Source: Clostridia bacterium
Lineage (GTDB): Bacteria; Bacillota; Clostridia; Oscillospirales; CAG-272
Reading direction: 5' to 3'
NCBI GenBank assembly: GCA_900754175.1
Contig: CAAEBS010000149.1
Coordinates: 1 to 9,170, forward strand
Length of the DNA stretch: 9,170 nucleotides
Below the pieces are notes generated by a model, which saw only the letters and a list, made by a program, of their open reading frames with translations, was not told where the DNA came from and did not search any database. Shown piece by piece: positions 1 to 5,417 of this stretch. The position numbers were made by a program, and so were the translations under genes. The first letter of the stretch is position 1, and every line of letters begins with the position of its first letter.

Positions 1-205
1 ACGTGCGGCTGTCTTTTTTATGCCTTTCCATTCTTGCTACCCGTAAACGGGTCTGGGTACTCCTTAATCGACATCTGATCCAACGTATAATACCATGGAG
101 TTCGGGCTTGCATCAAGCTCGCACTTCTTTCTTTGCTAAAGCTTCTTTTCTTCCCCACGTAATAAAACCGGGGGTTTTCTTCTACGCCTAAAGACGGCAG
201 CAAAA
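1..205. other. Gene-free, lower-GC structured stretch at the left edge
   Basis: No convincing gene. Open frames of about 60 codons exist on both strands, but the minus-strand one would start with TTG inside the T-run of the HPr terminator and has no ribosome binding site. The stretch is visibly richer in A and T than the genes to the right. It holds small inverted repeats: ACCCG/CGGGT at 39-52, an 8-bp stem CGGGCTTG/CAAGCTCG at 103-121 with a 3-base loop, and AAAACC/GGTTTT around 166-180. It may be the leader of a gene lying off the left edge, or a decayed region. I do not recognise an RNA family in it. Confidence 0.3.
87..116 (-). promoter_or_regulatory. Weak candidate leftward promoter near the window edge
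   Basis: On the minus strand TTGATG (111-116) and TATTAT (87-92) are separated by 18 bases, matching a sigma-A promoter at 4/6 and 5/6 positions. A Shine-Dalgarno-like AAGGAG lies downstream at 60-65, but no start codon follows at normal spacing. It would transcribe out of the window. The stretch is AT-rich, so a chance match is quite possible. Confidence 0.2.
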
Positions 206-240
206 AAAATCAGGACTGCCGCATATCCGGCAGTCCTGAT
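201..240 (-). terminator. Strong intrinsic terminator of the HPr-like gene
   Basis: Perfect 13-bp inverted repeat: ATCAGGACTGCCG at 209-221, 6-base loop, CGGCAGTCCTGAT at 228-240. Read leftward, the stem is followed directly by eight T (201-208), the classic Rho-independent form. It lies about 95 bases after the stop codon of the HPr-like gene. No T-run follows on the plus strand, so it works in the leftward direction. Confidence 0.88.
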
Positions 241-264
241 GCATTTATTCGGGAATCGGGTGAC

Positions 265-303
265 AAAAAAAGCGACACGCAAAAGGCGTTTTGCCTTTCT
301 GCG
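265..303 (-). terminator. Possible first, weaker terminator hairpin after the HPr-like gene
   Basis: Inverted repeat AAAGGC (282-287) / GCCTTT (293-298), extended by GCA/TGC across a one-base bulge, begins about 30 bases past the HPr-like stop codon. Leftward, a run of seven T (265-271) follows, but only after about seven other bases, so the geometry is poor. CGGGAA (250-255) and TTCCCG (304-309) could close a larger outer stem around it. It may be a back-up terminator or an mRNA 3'-end structure. Confidence 0.35.
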
Positions 304-333
304 TTCCCGCTTTTCCGGGTGCACCGGGTCAAC

Positions 334-585
334 TCAGTTTACAATATACTTTTCAAACTCGTGATAGTAGTCGTTTTCCATCACGATCTTCATATTGCTC
401 CAGTTCAGCTTCTTCGCCAGAACCACGCCGAGCAGGCTCTTTGCATTTACGGAAAACTTGCTTCCGCTCTTCAGCACGACCTTACCCTTGCACTTGGAGG
501 CAATCGCAACCAATCTCTTGGCGTCCTCCATTGTGTCGATCTCCACGTTATACACGTAATAGTTGTTCACGCTCACTGTATTCAC
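334..585 (-). CDS. HPr-like protein lacking the phospho-histidine
   Basis: 83-residue protein of the PTS HPr fold family, close to the usual 85-90 residues. The C-terminal half has the HPr signature VNAKSLLG at 46-53, aligning with the Ser46 region of Bacillus HPr (VNLKSIMG); Ser50 is the equivalent of the HPr-kinase target serine. The N-terminal active-site loop, normally GIHARPA, is replaced by a stretch around DTMEDAKRL (17-25) with no histidine. It therefore should not pass phosphate from EI to an EIIA by the usual His15 route. Such HPr-like proteins are common in clostridia and their role is unclear; regulation through the serine face is an inference. The chosen start is GTG with AAGGGA 8 bases upstream; GTG codons 3 and 5 residues downstream are alternatives. 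It is a single-gene unit with its own promoter and a strong terminator. Family assignment is fairly certain, function is not. Confidence 0.8.
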   Translation of the reverse strand: MNTVSVNNYYVYNVEIDTMEDAKRLVAIASKCKGKVVLKSGSKFSVNAKSLLGVVLAKKLNWSNMKIVMENDYYHEFEKYIVN

Positions 586-609
586 CGATCCTTTCCCTTA
601 CATTGATTC

Positions 610-639
610 AGTATACTCAAAATCTGGCTTTTCCGTCAC
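610..639 (-). promoter_or_regulatory. Promoter of the HPr-like gene
   Basis: Minus-strand GTGACG (634-639, 4/6 match to TTGACA), 18-base spacer, TATACT (610-615, 5/6). Transcription would begin near 603, giving a leader of about 18 bases that just contains the ribosome binding site. Confidence 0.5.
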
Positions 640-757
640 AAAAAACAATGCACATGAGTATGGCTATATTTTACAGTTAATATGTGTATAATTTGTTACG
701 AAATTATTTCTTTTTTGTAAAAGCGGCAAAAGTTTTTTCACAGATGCTCCGGCAGGC

Positions 758-1516
758 TTATTCGTCCTTATGCGCAGAGGACGAGGAGCGCTTCTGAATC
801 CACAAATACAGCAGATACCCCAGCAGACTGACCGCTCCGGTGATGAGAAATACCACCACGGCAAACCACATTTTGTTGTCCCCCAGCGCCCCGCCGCCGA
901 CGGTAGAGCTGATGATTGATGGGAAACGGGCAACCGTCGTCAGCAGGATATACGCCGGGATGCTCATTTCGGTAAGACCGATGACGTAGGTCATCAGATC
1001 CTTGGGCGTGCCGGGGATCAGAAAAAGAATCGCCGTAAGGAGGTTGCGCTTTTTGGGGTTGCGCAGAATCGGCAGAGCGTCGATCTTTTCCCGGGGGTAC
1101 AGGGACTCCACAAAGCGCCGACCGAATTTCCGCACCAGCAGAATCGCCGTAATGCTTCCGAGGGTGTTTCCGATCAGGCACAGCAAAGCGCCCCACCACG
1201 GACCGAACACATAGCCCGCCGTGATCTCCACCAGCTCGCCGGGAATCAGCGCAATAATGACCTGAATTGCACACACGAGAATCATGACGAACGAACCGGC
1301 AAAGGCGTGCTGTGCGATCCAGTTGCGGATCACGCCGGCGTCGGAAAATTCCCTTTTTATGTAGAAAAAGCCCACTACGGCAAGCACGCAGGACAGCACA
1401 GAAAAAGCCGTCAGCACAAACGCCGACACCTTTTTGGAATAGTGTTTGGTCTCTTTCAGCTCGGTATCCTGAAAAAGCCGCTCTACTTTCTCTGCTCTGT
1501 TTTTACTTCTTTTCAC
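758..1516 (-). CDS. TVP38/TMEM64 family (VTT/DedA-like) membrane protein
   Basis: 252-residue integral membrane protein of the VTT (SNARE-associated, DedA-like) superfamily, closest by eye to the TVP38/TMEM64 branch. After a charged cytoplasmic tail (1-30) there is a membrane segment at 31-52 and another at about 72-92. The family core follows: IPGELVEITAGYVFGPWWGA (91-110), a re-entrant loop running into LLCLIGNTLGSITAILLVRKFG (111-132). The second signature, FLIPGTPKDLMTYVIGL, is at 165-181, with last membrane segments at about 186-205 and 217-240. DedA relatives move lipid carriers such as undecaprenyl phosphate, and VTT proteins scramble lipids; the substrate of the bacterial TVP38 branch is not settled, so a lipid transport role is inference. 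The start is GTG, chosen because GGAGG lies 8 bases upstream. It has its own promoter and no clear terminator before the HPr-like gene, so some read-through into that gene is possible. Confidence 0.87.
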   Translation of the reverse strand: MKRSKNRAEKVERLFQDTELKETKHYSKKVSAFVLTAFSVLSCVLAVVGFFYIKREFSDAGVIRNWIAQHAFAGSFVMILVCAIQVIIALIPGELVEITAGYVFGPWWGALLCLIGNTLGSITAILLVRKFGRRFVESLYPREKIDALPILRNPKKRNLLTAILFLIPGTPKDLMTYVIGLTEMSIPAYILLTTVARFPSIISSTVGGGALGDNKMWFAVVVFLITGAVSLLGYLLYLWIQKRSSSSAHKDE

Positions 1517-1548
1517 GGTAGGCCCCTCCGTAGCGGTTGATTGGATTC

Positions 1549-1576
1549 ATTATAGCACACTTTCGGAAATTTTAAA
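1549..1576 (-). promoter_or_regulatory. Extended -10 promoter of the VTT gene
   Basis: Minus-strand TATAAT (1549-1554) is a perfect -10, preceded by TGC (1555-1557), an extended -10. TTTAAA (1571-1576) is a weak -35 at 16 bases. The predicted start near 1542 gives a leader of about 25 bases ahead of the GTG at 1516. Confidence 0.7.
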
Positions 1577-1628
1577 AGGGATTTGCGCATTTTTTCTCAA
1601 AAAGACACCGAAAATTCATACCGGCTTC

Positions 1629-1664
1629 AAAATCGGGCACACAGCCGACCGACCGTGTGCCCGA
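1629..1664 (-). terminator. Terminator-like hairpin after the PTS EIIC gene
   Basis: Perfect 10-bp GC-rich inverted repeat TCGGGCACAC (1633-1642) / GTGTGCCCGA (1655-1664) with a 12-base loop, starting 9 bases after the PTS gene's stop codon. Leftward it is followed by only four T (1629-1632), so it is a moderate intrinsic terminator. It separates the PTS gene from the VTT gene promoter. Confidence 0.6.
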
Positions 1665-1672
1665 AAGAAAAT

Positions 1673-2740
1673 TCAGTTTTCCAGCTTCATGTCGCCGTCC
1701 TTTACCCAGCCCATGCGGCGGAGTATAGCGTTGAAGACCCAAGACAGCACTGCCGGAAGCACGAAGCAGACAAGGATCAGTCCGACCCAGTTCAGCGCCG
1801 TCACGCCTGCGGTATAGCCGTTTTCGGGAGAATACCAGCCGAGGATCATGCCGATCGGTCCGAGAAGTCCGCAGGTACCCATGCCCGAGTTGATAGCGGC
1901 GCCGTACATCCGGAGCCCGAACACGCAGACCGCAAGCGGTCCGGTTATGGCAGAAGCAAGCGTGGGGGCAATCCAGATCTGCGGGTGCCGGATGATATTC
2001 GGCATCTGCAACATACTGGTGCCGATTCCCTGCGAAAGGATACCGCCCCAGCCGTTGTCACGGAAGCTGATTACGGCAAAGCCCACCATCTGCGCACAGC
2101 ATCCGGCAACCGCCGCCGCACCGGCAATGGCAAGCCCCTCGGACGAACCGAGCGCCGCCGCACTTCCGGTCAGCACCAGACCGGCGCAGATCGCCGCACT
2201 GGAGATGGGGAGGGTGAGGCAGACGCCGATCACCACCGACACGATGATACCGGTGACAAAGGGAGCCTGAAGCGCCGCCCAGCCGATAAAGGTACTGATG
2301 TAGCCCACCAGATGACCGATGAGAGGCGCCACCCAGATAGAGAGCACGCCGCCCACGAAAATGGTGACAAAAGGCGTTACGATAATATCGACCTTGGTCT
2401 TTTTGGAAACCAGCATACCGATCTCGGCTGCGGCAATGGCAATGAAAAAGACCGCAAGAGGTCCGCCTGCCCCACCAAGGGAGTTTGCCGCATAGCCCAC
2501 TGCCGCCGACGAAAAGACGACAAGCGGATGCGCCTTGAGCGAATAAGCGATCGCCGCCGCCATGGCGGGTCCCGCCATCGCCTGGGCAAAACCGCCGATG
2601 GTCGCAAGAAAGCCCATGTGCGGAATCATGCCGAGAGCCTTGAAGATCGTTCCGATCAGCAAGGATGCAAAAAGTCCTGCCGCCATGGAGCCCATAGCGT
2701 CAATAAAATAGCGCCGGAGATATTTTTTTACGGTATCCAT
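1673..2740 (-). CDS. PfoR-family PTS EIIC-like membrane protein (PTS_EIIC_2)
   Basis: 355-residue, very hydrophobic protein with some nine to ten membrane segments, matching the PTS_EIIC_2 family (COG3641, PfoR), named for a Clostridium perfringens protein linked to toxin gene regulation. The clearest family stretch is around SFRDNGWGGILSQGIGTSML (225-244), followed by PNIIRHPQIWIAPTLASAITGP (247-268). The N-terminal YFIDAMGSMAAGLFASLLIG (11-30) is also typical. Members resemble sugar-transporting EIIC subunits but usually stand alone; whether they transport a solute or sense one is not known. No EIIA or EIIB is present here. The chosen start is ATG at 2740 with AAGGA 9 bases upstream; an in-frame TTG six codons earlier lies inside the ribosome binding site and is rejected. 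It has its own extended -10 promoter and a terminator-like hairpin, so it is probably monocistronic. Confidence 0.85.
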   Translation of the reverse strand: MDTVKKYLRRYFIDAMGSMAAGLFASLLIGTIFKALGMIPHMGFLATIGGFAQAMAGPAMAAAIAYSLKAHPLVVFSSAAVGYAANSLGGAGGPLAVFFIAIAAAEIGMLVSKKTKVDIIVTPFVTIFVGGVLSIWVAPLIGHLVGYISTFIGWAALQAPFVTGIIVSVVIGVCLTLPISSAAICAGLVLTGSAAALGSSEGLAIAGAAAVAGCCAQMVGFAVISFRDNGWGGILSQGIGTSMLQMPNIIRHPQIWIAPTLASAITGPLAVCVFGLRMYGAAINSGMGTCGLLGPIGMILGWYSPENGYTAGVTALNWVGLILVCFVLPAVLSWVFNAILRRMGWVKDGDMKLEN

Positions 2741-2785
2741 TGTAAATTTTCCTTCCAAGCCTATATTTGGTATATTGTTACTATT

Positions 2786-2815
2786 ATTATATCATGAGAC
2801 GGCATTGGAAATCAA
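2786..2815 (-). promoter_or_regulatory. Promoter of the PTS EIIC gene
   Basis: Minus-strand TTGATT (2810-2815), 18-base spacer, TATAAT (2786-2791) with TGA just upstream, an extended -10. The transcript would start near 2779 and carry an AT-rich leader of about 40 bases. No CcpA cre-like site was seen. Confidence 0.7.
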
Positions 2816-2871
2816 GACCTAAAATCACGTAATATTCCGGGCACTCCCGCCTTTTTTTACCGAATTTGCAT

Positions 2872-2894
2872 AAAAATCTGCCGATACCGACAGA
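2872..2894 (-). terminator. Intrinsic terminator of the DNA glycosylase gene
   Basis: Seven-pair hairpin TCTGTCG/CGGCAGA (2888-2894 and 2877-2883, one G-U pair) with a 4-base loop, followed leftward by TTTTT (2872-2876). It starts about 12 bases after the glycosylase stop codon. Confidence 0.6.
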
Positions 2895-2906
2895 AAACGC
2901 CTGTTA

Positions 2907-3431
2907 TCACTTCATCAGATAGCGCCACAGGCGGTCACGGTCGTCGGGTGCGGCGTAGTCAATCCCCACCCGACGGTCGCAGACGTACCCGGCTTTCATC
3001 CCGTCGTCCTCGACCCACAGCCGGTTTTCGGGTATCAGAAGCTTCGTATTGAAGCTTTTGTCCACCATAAGCTTTTTCGTGACCCGACCGGGTCCGGGCG
3101 CTTCCTCCACGCCACGGATGAGCACCGCCTCCGGATGCCCCTCCTCGCCCGTCACGAAATTCAGCAGATAGTGAATCCCGTAGCAAAGATACACATAGGC
3201 GCATCCGCCCCGGCGGTACAGCACTTCAGTGCGTGGCGTCCTGCCCCGGTGCGCATGGCAGGCGCTGTCCTCCTCTCCGAAGTAACATTCGGTCTCGGTG
3301 ATCCGCAACCGAAGAATCCCGTCGTCCAGCTCCCGGCACAAAAGCTTTCCGATCAGCGCCGGCGCAAGTTCGGTCGCAGGCGCCCGGAAATTCTCCGGCG
3401 TCAGCAGTCTCCGTTCTTCTTTTTTCTCCAT
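2907..3431 (-). CDS. 3-methyladenine DNA glycosylase, AAG/MPG family
   Basis: Base-excision repair enzyme that removes alkylated and deaminated purines (3-methyladenine, hypoxanthine and similar) from DNA in the cytoplasm. The 174 residues cover the whole AAG fold: the entry LLCRELDDG (30-38), the catalytic stretch ITETECYFGEEDSACH (44-59) where Glu48 matches the water-activating glutamate of human AAG (ETEAY), the HRGRTPRT segment (61-68), the core strand AYVYLCYGIHYLLNF (78-92), the GPGRVTKKL loop (113-121) and a C-terminal RVGIDYA motif (154-160). The family is usually about 190-205 residues in bacteria, so this is a compact but complete version. The ATG start has GGAGGA 9 bases upstream. 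It has its own promoter and terminator, independent of the FeoB remnant before it. Confidence 0.93.
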   Translation of the reverse strand: MEKKEERRLLTPENFRAPATELAPALIGKLLCRELDDGILRLRITETECYFGEEDSACHAHRGRTPRTEVLYRRGGCAYVYLCYGIHYLLNFVTGEEGHPEAVLIRGVEEAPGPGRVTKKLMVDKSFNTKLLIPENRLWVEDDGMKAGYVCDRRVGIDYAAPDDRDRLWRYLMK

Positions 3432-3466
3432 TTTCCGCTCTCCTCCGTTCCAAGGGGTTCCCGGTC

Positions 3467-3495
3467 ATTTTAGCACACCGGCGGAGCAAAGGCAA
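3467..3495 (-). promoter_or_regulatory. Promoter of the DNA glycosylase gene
   Basis: Minus-strand TTGCCT (3490-3495, 4/6), exact 17-base spacer, TAAAAT (3467-3472, 5/6) preceded by TGC, an extended -10. The -35 sits a few bases past the stop codon of the FeoB remnant, so the glycosylase does not depend on transcription from upstream. Confidence 0.6.
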
Positions 3496-3498
3496 GAG

Positions 3499-4341
3499 TT
3501 ATCCGAACAATTTCGCAATATTTACAATGAGGACACAAAGTCCGGCGCCGAGCAGAGTCGGAAGGAGCGCCGCCACCGCCACCCAGCGCCACGAGCCGGA
3601 CTCCCGGCGTATGGTCATCAGCGTGGTGGAACACGGAAAATGAAACAGCATCATGGTTGCCATACAGATCACCGTGACCGACGTCCACCCGTTGGTGACC
3701 AGAAGTTCTTTCAGCTGGGCAAGGCTGATATAGTCCACCAGGCTCCCGCTCGCCGTATAAGTCATCAGCATGACCGGTATGACGATCTCGTTTGCCGGCA
3801 GTGCCAGCAAAAACGCAAGCACAATAGCGCCGTCCAGTCCCAGGAAACGTCCCACCGGATCCAGCGCCCCCGCTATCCGGGTCAGCAGGCTGACCTCCCC
3901 CGGCGAAACGTTTCCGAGAATCCAGAGGATCAGCCCGGCAGGTGCCGCCACCACGACGGCACGCCCGAGCACGAACAGGGTGCGGTCCAGCACCGAGCGC
4001 ACGATCACGCTCCCAACCTGCGGGGTGCGGTAGGGCGGAAGCTCCAAAGTGTACGAGGAGGCTTTCCCCTTCAACAGCGTATGGGAAAGCAGGGCGGAAC
4101 ATCCGAGGGTAGCGGCAACCGCCAGCACGATCATTCCCGAAAGTACAAACGCCGTAGCCACCGAGCCGCCGATCACCGAGCCGGTGACGAAAAACATGGA
4201 GATCATGGCAATCAGCGTGGGGAATTTCCCGTTGCAGGGGATAAAGGCGTTGGTAAGCATGGCAATCAGCCGCTCCCGCTCGGAGTCGATGATCCGGCAT
4301 CCCACCACGCCCGCCGCATTGCATCCGAACCCCATACACAT
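3499..4341 (-). pseudogene. feoB: FeoB C-terminal remnant (ferrous iron transporter)
   Basis: 280 uninterrupted codons matching only the membrane C-terminal part of FeoB, the GTP-dependent ferrous iron importer. It begins right at the conserved MCMGFGCNAAGVVGCRI loop (1-17), followed by SERERLIAMLTNAFIPCNG (20-38), several membrane segments, the second gate region with LALPANEIVIP (179-189), and the typical FeoB end FHFPCSTTLMTIRRESGSWRW (233-253). The N-terminal G domain and first membrane segments, roughly 450 residues in full-length clostridial FeoB, are missing; upstream DNA is a serine recombinase in another frame. Neither the first ATG (4341) nor the ATG two codons later has a ribosome binding site. 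No feoA is near. Iron transport by this piece alone is very unlikely. The absence of stop codons suggests a recent truncation, or that the piece is kept for some unknown reason. Confidence 0.82.
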
Positions 4342-4361
4342 GAAAAGAGAAACGGCGTCGC

Positions 4362-5258
4362 TCAGCCTCCCGGCATCTCCCGCTTTTTCCGGCGTGTGAC
4401 CCGCTCAAACAGTTCCACAGGCACGATCGCCTCGTGGGTGTGCTCCACCACCACCCACTTTTCCCTCGGCACCCCGACGCTGACCGGACTGCGGAAGCTG
4501 ATCTTCCGGTTTTTGCCCTGCACCGTGTTGCCGATATAGACCGGATTGTGCAGGATCTTGGAAACCGAGGAGGCGCTCCACTTCCGCTCCCCGCCTCCCA
4601 CCAGCTTTCCGCTGTTGCGGTAGTCCAGCGGCACCGAAAAGCACTTGCCGTTCAGCCGCTGGGCGATCTCCGCCGGAGAATCGCCCAGCGCCCGCCGATC
4701 AAAGATCTTTCGTACCACCCCGGCGCTCCCCGGATCCGGCACCAGGCGGTTCTTCTCCCCCGGCATTTTCCGGTAACCGTAAGGGGCAAAGCTCCCGATG
4801 TACTGCCCCGCACGGATCTTTGCGTGCAGGGCACTGCGGATCTTGCGGGAGATGTCAAGGGCATACATTTCGTTGACGACGTGGCGGAACGGCGTCATAT
4901 CGTCCCCGCCGTATTCGGAATCATACCCGTCGTTGATGGCGATGAAGCGCACGAAGTGTTCCGGGAAATACTCCTCCGTCAGCTCCCCCGTGGCGATGTA
5001 GTTGCGCCCGAGGCGGGAAAGATCCTTTGCGATTACCAGATTGACAAGCCCCGCCTCGATATCCTTTTGCAGGCGCCGGAAAGCGGGGCGCTCATAGCTG
5101 GTGCCGCTGTAACCGTCGTCCACGTACTCCCCGTACACCGCAAAACCGTGCTCCCGGGCATAGCTTTCGAGCAACAACCGCTGGCTTTCGATCCCACTGC
5201 TCTCCCCCTTTCCGTCCTCCCGGGACAAACGCATATAAAGTGCCGCCGAATATTTCAT
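4362..5258 (-). CDS. Large serine recombinase, C-terminally truncated
   Basis: 298-residue site-specific recombinase of the large serine (integrase/transposase, TnpX/TndX-like) type. The catalytic resolvase domain (about 4-145) contains YMRLSRED with the nucleophile Ser12 and Arg10, the DDGYSGTSYERPAF region (47-60) and KDLSRLGRNY (78-87) with the active-site arginines. The Recombinase domain follows (about 155-260; FAPYGYRK at 157-164, WSASSVSKILHNPVYIGN at 227-244). It stops soon after the THEAIVPVELFERV segment (274-287), where full-length relatives of about 500-550 residues continue into a zinc ribbon and coiled coil needed for DNA site selection. Truncation is therefore likely and the protein is probably unable to integrate DNA. 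The ATG start is supported by GGGGAG 7 bases upstream. The stop is 20 bases before the first ATG of the FeoB remnant. It is divergent from aconitase. No attachment site or cargo gene was seen. Confidence 0.85.
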   Translation of the reverse strand: MKYSAALYMRLSREDGKGESSGIESQRLLLESYAREHGFAVYGEYVDDGYSGTSYERPAFRRLQKDIEAGLVNLVIAKDLSRLGRNYIATGELTEEYFPEHFVRFIAINDGYDSEYGGDDMTPFRHVVNEMYALDISRKIRSALHAKIRAGQYIGSFAPYGYRKMPGEKNRLVPDPGSAGVVRKIFDRRALGDSPAEIAQRLNGKCFSVPLDYRNSGKLVGGGERKWSASSVSKILHNPVYIGNTVQGKNRKISFRSPVSVGVPREKWVVVEHTHEAIVPVELFERVTRRKKREMPGG

Positions 5259-5308
5259 TTTCTCACTCCCCGAAAAACCGTATTCCGCCGGAAAATACGC
5301 AAAATGCC

Positions 5309-5337
5309 TTGACTTTTTTCCCGTTTTGCGGTATAAT
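5309..5337 (+). promoter_or_regulatory. Strong sigma-A promoter of acn-icd
   Basis: TTGACT (5309-5314), exact 17-base spacer, perfect TATAAT (5332-5337). Transcription should start near 5344, leaving a leader of about 75 bases before the aconitase ATG. This is the best promoter in the window and fits a constitutive or repressor-controlled metabolic operon. Confidence 0.88.
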
Positions 5338-5347
5338 ATTTTATTAT
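5333..5347. promoter_or_regulatory. ATAA-N7-TTAT dyad, possible CcpC-type operator
   Basis: ATAA (5333-5336), seven bases, TTAT (5344-5347) fits the dyad described for CcpC, the citrate-responsive LysR-type repressor of aconitase genes in Bacillus and Listeria. Here it overlaps the -10 element and start site, where a bound repressor would block transcription. Four of the eight defining bases belong to the -10 itself in AT-rich DNA, so chance is a real alternative. Confidence 0.3.
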
Positions 5348-5361
5348 TCAGACACCGTGAA
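5333..5361 (-). promoter_or_regulatory. Weak candidate promoter of the recombinase gene
   Basis: Minus-strand TTCACG (5356-5361, 4/6), 17-base spacer, TATTAT (5333-5338, 5/6). The -10 overlaps the aconitase -10 on the other strand, so the two promoters could not be occupied together. The match is weak. Confidence 0.25.
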
Positions 5362-5383
5362 AACCGCTGTGCGGCGACACGGT
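5354..5383 (+). promoter_or_regulatory. Stem-loop in the aconitase leader
   Basis: In the transcribed leader, ACCGTG (5354-5359) pairs with CACGGT (5378-5383), enclosing an internal loop and a second stem CCGC (5364-5367) / GCGG (5371-5374) with loop TGT. No T-run follows and the ribosome binding site (5405-5410) lies outside, so it is neither a terminator nor a direct RBS cover. It may stabilise the mRNA or bind a regulator. Confidence 0.45.
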
Positions 5384-5417
5384 TCCACTATATTGTATCA
5401 TGTCAAGGAGTCAGATT

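Noticed and set aside
86..91. Plus-strand TATAAT
   Set aside because: There is no usable -35 at normal spacing and no gene downstream on the plus strand. It is the reverse view of AT-rich DNA.
687..692. Plus-strand TATAAT between the HPr-like and VTT genes
   Set aside because: No -35 at 16-18 bases, and it would only transcribe antisense into the VTT gene.
1583..2797. 404-codon plus-strand open frame opposite the PTS EIIC gene
   Set aside because: The translation is low-complexity and rich in Arg, His and Asp, typical of the antisense of a GC-rich membrane protein gene. The opposite strand has a clear family match, RBS and promoter.
2838..2858. Plus-strand terminator CGGG-CACT-CCCG followed by seven T
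   Set aside because: The stem is only four pairs and no rightward transcript is expected to arrive there.
3298..4539. 413-codon plus-strand open frame across the glycosylase, FeoB remnant and recombinase
   Set aside because: It runs antisense through three unrelated recognised genes and has no RBS or protein-like composition.
4362..5258. An intact integrative element with attachment sites around the recombinase
   Set aside because: No convincing direct repeats flank the gene, and no cargo, excisionase or conjugation genes are present.
5354..5383. Eukaryote-like iron-responsive element in the aconitase leader
   Set aside because: The apical loop is not CAGUGN and there is no single bulged C five pairs below it.
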